From Desulfobacterales bacterium (GTDB lineage: Bacteria > Desulfobacterota > Desulfobacteria > Desulfobacterales > Desulfosalsimonadaceae), in NCBI GenBank assembly GCA_007127175.1, contig SKZX01000142.1, positions 1-7,619 of the forward strand: a stretch of 7,619 nucleotides of DNA, given 5' to 3'. This document shows positions 5,368 through 7,619 of the stretch, piece after piece. Position numbers and translations under genes: made by a program. The notes below the pieces were generated by a model. That model searched no databases, was not told the DNA's origin, and saw only the letters and a list, made by a program, of their open reading frames with translations. Numbering within the stretch: position 1 is the first letter of the stretch; each line of letters begins with the position of its first letter.

Positions 5368-7224
5368 CTACCGTACAAGAATCTCCTGGTCAGGGAAAAT
5401 CCGGCAGGTTCGCGTGAGTTGGTTTATATTAAGGAGTTCGTTCACGCTCATGTTGTGCCGCCGGGCGATTGAGTAGGGGGAATCGCCTTGCCTGACCTTG
5501 TAGGTCTTCAGCCCCTGCCCTCCTGTGGCAGTCGGAATTTTCAGTTTCTGGCCGATATAAAGATTGACTGAATTCAGGTTGTTGATGTCCTGAATCCGTT
5601 TGGTCGTGGTATTGTAACGGTTTGCCAGCAGCCAGAGCGAATCTCCCCTGCGCACTTCATAAGTAATCAGTTTTTCGCTGACCGCGGGGCTTCCGGCAGG
5701 CATCACGGCCCCTGCCTGGGGGATTTTGAGCACCTGTCCGGCCACGATATAATTGTTGCGGTAGATATTGTTGAACCTGGCGATCTCATTGACGGTTGTG
5801 CCATACTTAAGAGCTATGCCCGAAAGGGTTTCACCGCGTCGAACCCTGTGCTGGGCAACCTGCTGGGATCCCGTATGCTGTTCGGGCACGGCGTCTATCT
5901 TTGCGAGCAGGATCTCCTTTTTCCCGTAAGGAACCCTCAGGGCGTATTCCTCGCGGGGCAAAAGCCTGTATCGAAGCTCCGGGTTCAGCTGCACAAGCTC
6001 GTTTTCGGTTGCCCCGATCGCCGCTGCAATATCTTTCAAATGCGCCTGGCGTGAAACGGAGAGCGTCTCATATTCAAAAGGCGCATCTGTATCGATGCCT
6101 TCCAGGCCATATTTTTCCATATTTTCAATAATATGGAGCGTTGCTATGAACCTGGGGACATATTGGGCGGTTTCCCTGGGAAGCCGCTGGTAGAGATCCC
6201 AGAAGTCGTCCAGGTAGTTGATATTCTGTCTGCGGATTTCGCGCAGAACGCGTCCTTCGCCGCAGTTATAGGCTGCAAGCACGGTTTTCCAGTCGCCGAA
6301 AATATCATGGAGTTCCTGAAGGTAGGCTATGGCCGCCTGGGTTGATTTATAGGGGTCAAGGCGCTCATCCACGTATGGGTCCCGCTTCAACCCGAACTTG
6401 TAGCCGGTGGATGCGATAAATTGCCACATGCCCAAAGCGCGGGCGTGGGACAACGCGTTCACCCTGTAGCCGCTTTCGATAAGCGGCAGCCATGAAAGCT
6501 CTTCCGGAAGACCTGCAGCACGCAGTTCGCTGGTTATGTAAGGGCGGTAGCGACCGGAGCGCTTATAGGAATTGATAAAAAACTGTCGGGCCGTTCCGGT
6601 CAGGTGGTCGATCTCCCGCTGGACGTAATCGTTGATTTCAACGGGAATGGCATTGTGGTTTCCTTTGACGGTCGTATGCCGCGAGGCATAAATTTCAAGT
6701 ATGCGCTTGGAGATCATAAACCGGAGGTCGTCTTTCTGCTGGATAAACTTCGGCTCATCACCGGTTTCCGTGTTTATGATCAATGCATATCCGTTGTCCA
6801 GGGCTTCCAGTGCGCTTTCAAGCTCCCCCTGCTGCCAGAATTCCATTGCGGCCTGGTAAAACTCAAGGGATTTGTCAAAGCGCGCCTGTATCTTGTCTTT
6901 TACCCGGTCCCCGGAGGCGGGAATACGGCCTGGGCTTTTCCCCCCAGTGCGGGGGCCAAGGGTGGTATCGGCTTCGTCACTTGAATCATAGTGAAATATC
7001 GCATCAGGGCCTTCTTCAATGAGGCCTGCCTGGTCCCGGGCCTTTTCTGAAAGGTTTTCAGTTGTGCGCTGTCCGTTTTCGTCGTCCTGAAAGGTTTTTC
7101 TGAGGCCTGTTTTTTCAGTGAAGCCGGCACATCCGGTAATCATTGAAAATGCTATACATGCGATGACGATGCCTGCGAGTTTGACCATCGGCCTGGCGTC
7201 GGGTCGGCCTGTGTATTCGTTCAT
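5368..7224 (-). CDS. mltD: MltD-like membrane-bound lytic transglycosylase with three LysM repeats
   Basis: This 618-residue lipoprotein cleaves peptidoglycan glycan strands, giving 1,6-anhydro-MurNAc ends in the periplasm. A signal peptide with lipobox ITGC (lipidated Cys32) comes first; Ala at +2 favours outer-membrane sorting. A charged linker follows (about 33-110), then a helical region. The SLT domain has LPLIESGYRVNALSHARALG with catalytic Glu250, MWQFIASTGYKFGL, AYNCGEGRV (318-326) and YVPRFIAT (355-362). A degenerate LysM-like stretch lies at about 385-432, then three clear LysM repeats at about 457-501, 520-564 and 573-617, each starting with VR and (R/Q)G(D/E)(T/S). I chose ATG 7224 because AGGGA precedes it at suitable spacing. 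In-frame alternatives are TTG 7278, ATG 7266 and ATG 7188; the first two give an unusually long pre-signal segment. E. coli MltD has two LysM repeats. Confidence 0.94.
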   Translation of the reverse strand: MNEYTGRPDARPMVKLAGIVIACIAFSMITGCAGFTEKTGLRKTFQDDENGQRTTENLSEKARDQAGLIEEGPDAIFHYDSSDEADTTLGPRTGGKSPGRIPASGDRVKDKIQARFDKSLEFYQAAMEFWQQGELESALEALDNGYALIINTETGDEPKFIQQKDDLRFMISKRILEIYASRHTTVKGNHNAIPVEINDYVQREIDHLTGTARQFFINSYKRSGRYRPYITSELRAAGLPEELSWLPLIESGYRVNALSHARALGMWQFIASTGYKFGLKRDPYVDERLDPYKSTQAAIAYLQELHDIFGDWKTVLAAYNCGEGRVLREIRRQNINYLDDFWDLYQRLPRETAQYVPRFIATLHIIENMEKYGLEGIDTDAPFEYETLSVSRQAHLKDIAAAIGATENELVQLNPELRYRLLPREEYALRVPYGKKEILLAKIDAVPEQHTGSQQVAQHRVRRGETLSGIALKYGTTVNEIARFNNIYRNNYIVAGQVLKIPQAGAVMPAGSPAVSEKLITYEVRRGDSLWLLANRYNTTTKRIQDINNLNSVNLYIGQKLKIPTATGGQGLKTYKVRQGDSPYSIARRHNMSVNELLNINQLTRTCRIFPDQEILVR

Positions 7225-7310
7225 AGGTTCCCTGCGGTCAGAAAGTGTTGTGGTTGATGGGCGCATAGGGACATGCAACCCTGATCCGCGATGTCAGGTG
7301 CAACAATCGC

Positions 7311-7340
7311 AAAATATCATTTCATTTTTTGAAGTGTCAA
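7311..7340 (-). promoter_or_regulatory. Candidate sigma70-type promoter for the lytic transglycosylase
   Basis: On the minus strand a perfect -35, TTGACA (7335-7340), is followed after 18 nt by TATTTT (7311-7316) as -10. Transcription would begin near 7304, giving a leader of about 80 nt to the preferred ATG at 7224. A start near 7304 would also allow the TTG at 7278, but that codon has no clear ribosome binding site. Confidence 0.6.
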
Positions 7341-7619
7341 GCCTTATCCCCCGGGATGCGCCTGCTGACCGGCAACTTTGCCGGTTCAATATCCGCCGGC
7401 GAAGTCAGTGGACCCGGTGTTGCCGCCCGTGTTGCGCCTTGTCCCCTGGAATGTCATAATGCAAAAAAAATAGCTTATTCCAGGAATTTCATGCCTACTG
7501 GCCTCGCCGCGCCATGATGCGTTTCCTTGCCATCTCAAATTCAATTTTTTTGGGTTTATGAATTTCATGATGAATTATTGTGAAAAATTATGCAGAATCT
7601 GCTTGCAAGGCGCTGGTAA
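7341..7619. other. Gene-free right end with two small inverted repeats
   Basis: No convincing gene is present. CCGGCAA (7369-7375) pairs with TTGCCGG (7378-7384), directly upstream of the minus-strand promoter. CCTGGAAT (7445-7452) pairs perfectly with ATTCCAGG (7477-7484) across a 24-nt loop containing an A8 run. Either could be a protein-binding site or a leader structure; neither has the stem plus T-run of a terminator. From about 7540 the sequence becomes AT-rich, which would suit a promoter for a gene beyond the window edge. Confidence 0.5.

Noticed and set aside
7495..7592. Minus-strand frame ending in a basic peptide, MARKRIMARRGQ
   Set aside because: It looks somewhat like the end of a real protein, but it is closed upstream by an in-frame stop, and the only ATG gives 12 residues with no Shine-Dalgarno. 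It may be a remnant, but this is not supportable.
7558..7619. Plus-strand frame open at the right edge, beginning MNFMMNYCEKLC
   Set aside because: Only 20 codons are visible, with no clear ribosome binding site and an overlapping stop in the next frame, so it cannot be called as a gene.

Overview
The window looks like ordinary chromosome from a moderately GC-rich Gram-negative bacterium. A Desulfobacterota (former Deltaproteobacteria) host would fit, but this is inference. It rests on the gene styles, the paired cysteine-cluster proteins next to a dGTPase, short-period tandem repeats, and long intergenic palindromes. An outer-membrane-type lipoprotein signal supports a Gram-negative envelope. 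No phage, plasmid, CRISPR, rRNA or tRNA gene was seen.

Layout: (1) 1-44, a heptamer tandem repeat. (2) 50-871, minus strand, a crotonase-family enzyme that keeps the three acidic residues of a delta3,5-delta2,4-dienoyl-CoA isomerase. (3) 872-1181, a divergent intergenic region with a second heptamer array and a 127-bp imperfect palindrome. (4) 1182-2222, plus strand, a tRNA-dihydrouridine synthase. (5) 2223-2709, a gene-free stretch with a hexamer array, a possible terminator and a cluster of hairpins that looks like an interspersed repeat. (6) 2710-5172, plus strand, a tight three-gene run: a dGTPase-like HD phosphohydrolase and two different YkgJ-type cysteine-cluster proteins, the last two overlapping by 4 nt. 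(7) 5170-5315, a 146-bp palindromic MITE-like element with 29-bp perfect terminal inverted repeats counting a TA at each end; it supplies the stop codon of the second cysteine-cluster gene. (8) 5368-7224, minus strand, an MltD-like lipoprotein lytic transglycosylase with three LysM repeats and a recognisable promoter. (9) 7341-7619, no convincing gene.

The genes are mostly housekeeping: acyl-CoA metabolism, tRNA modification, dNTP pool control and cell-wall turnover. Only the dgt-ykgJ-ykgJ run looks like an operon. I found no convincing new multi-gene system. The most interesting signal is the non-coding repeat content. The two large palindromes, about 4 kb apart, share an internal core with the same spacing but have different outer ends. 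The second one has probably rewritten the 3' end of a neighbouring gene.
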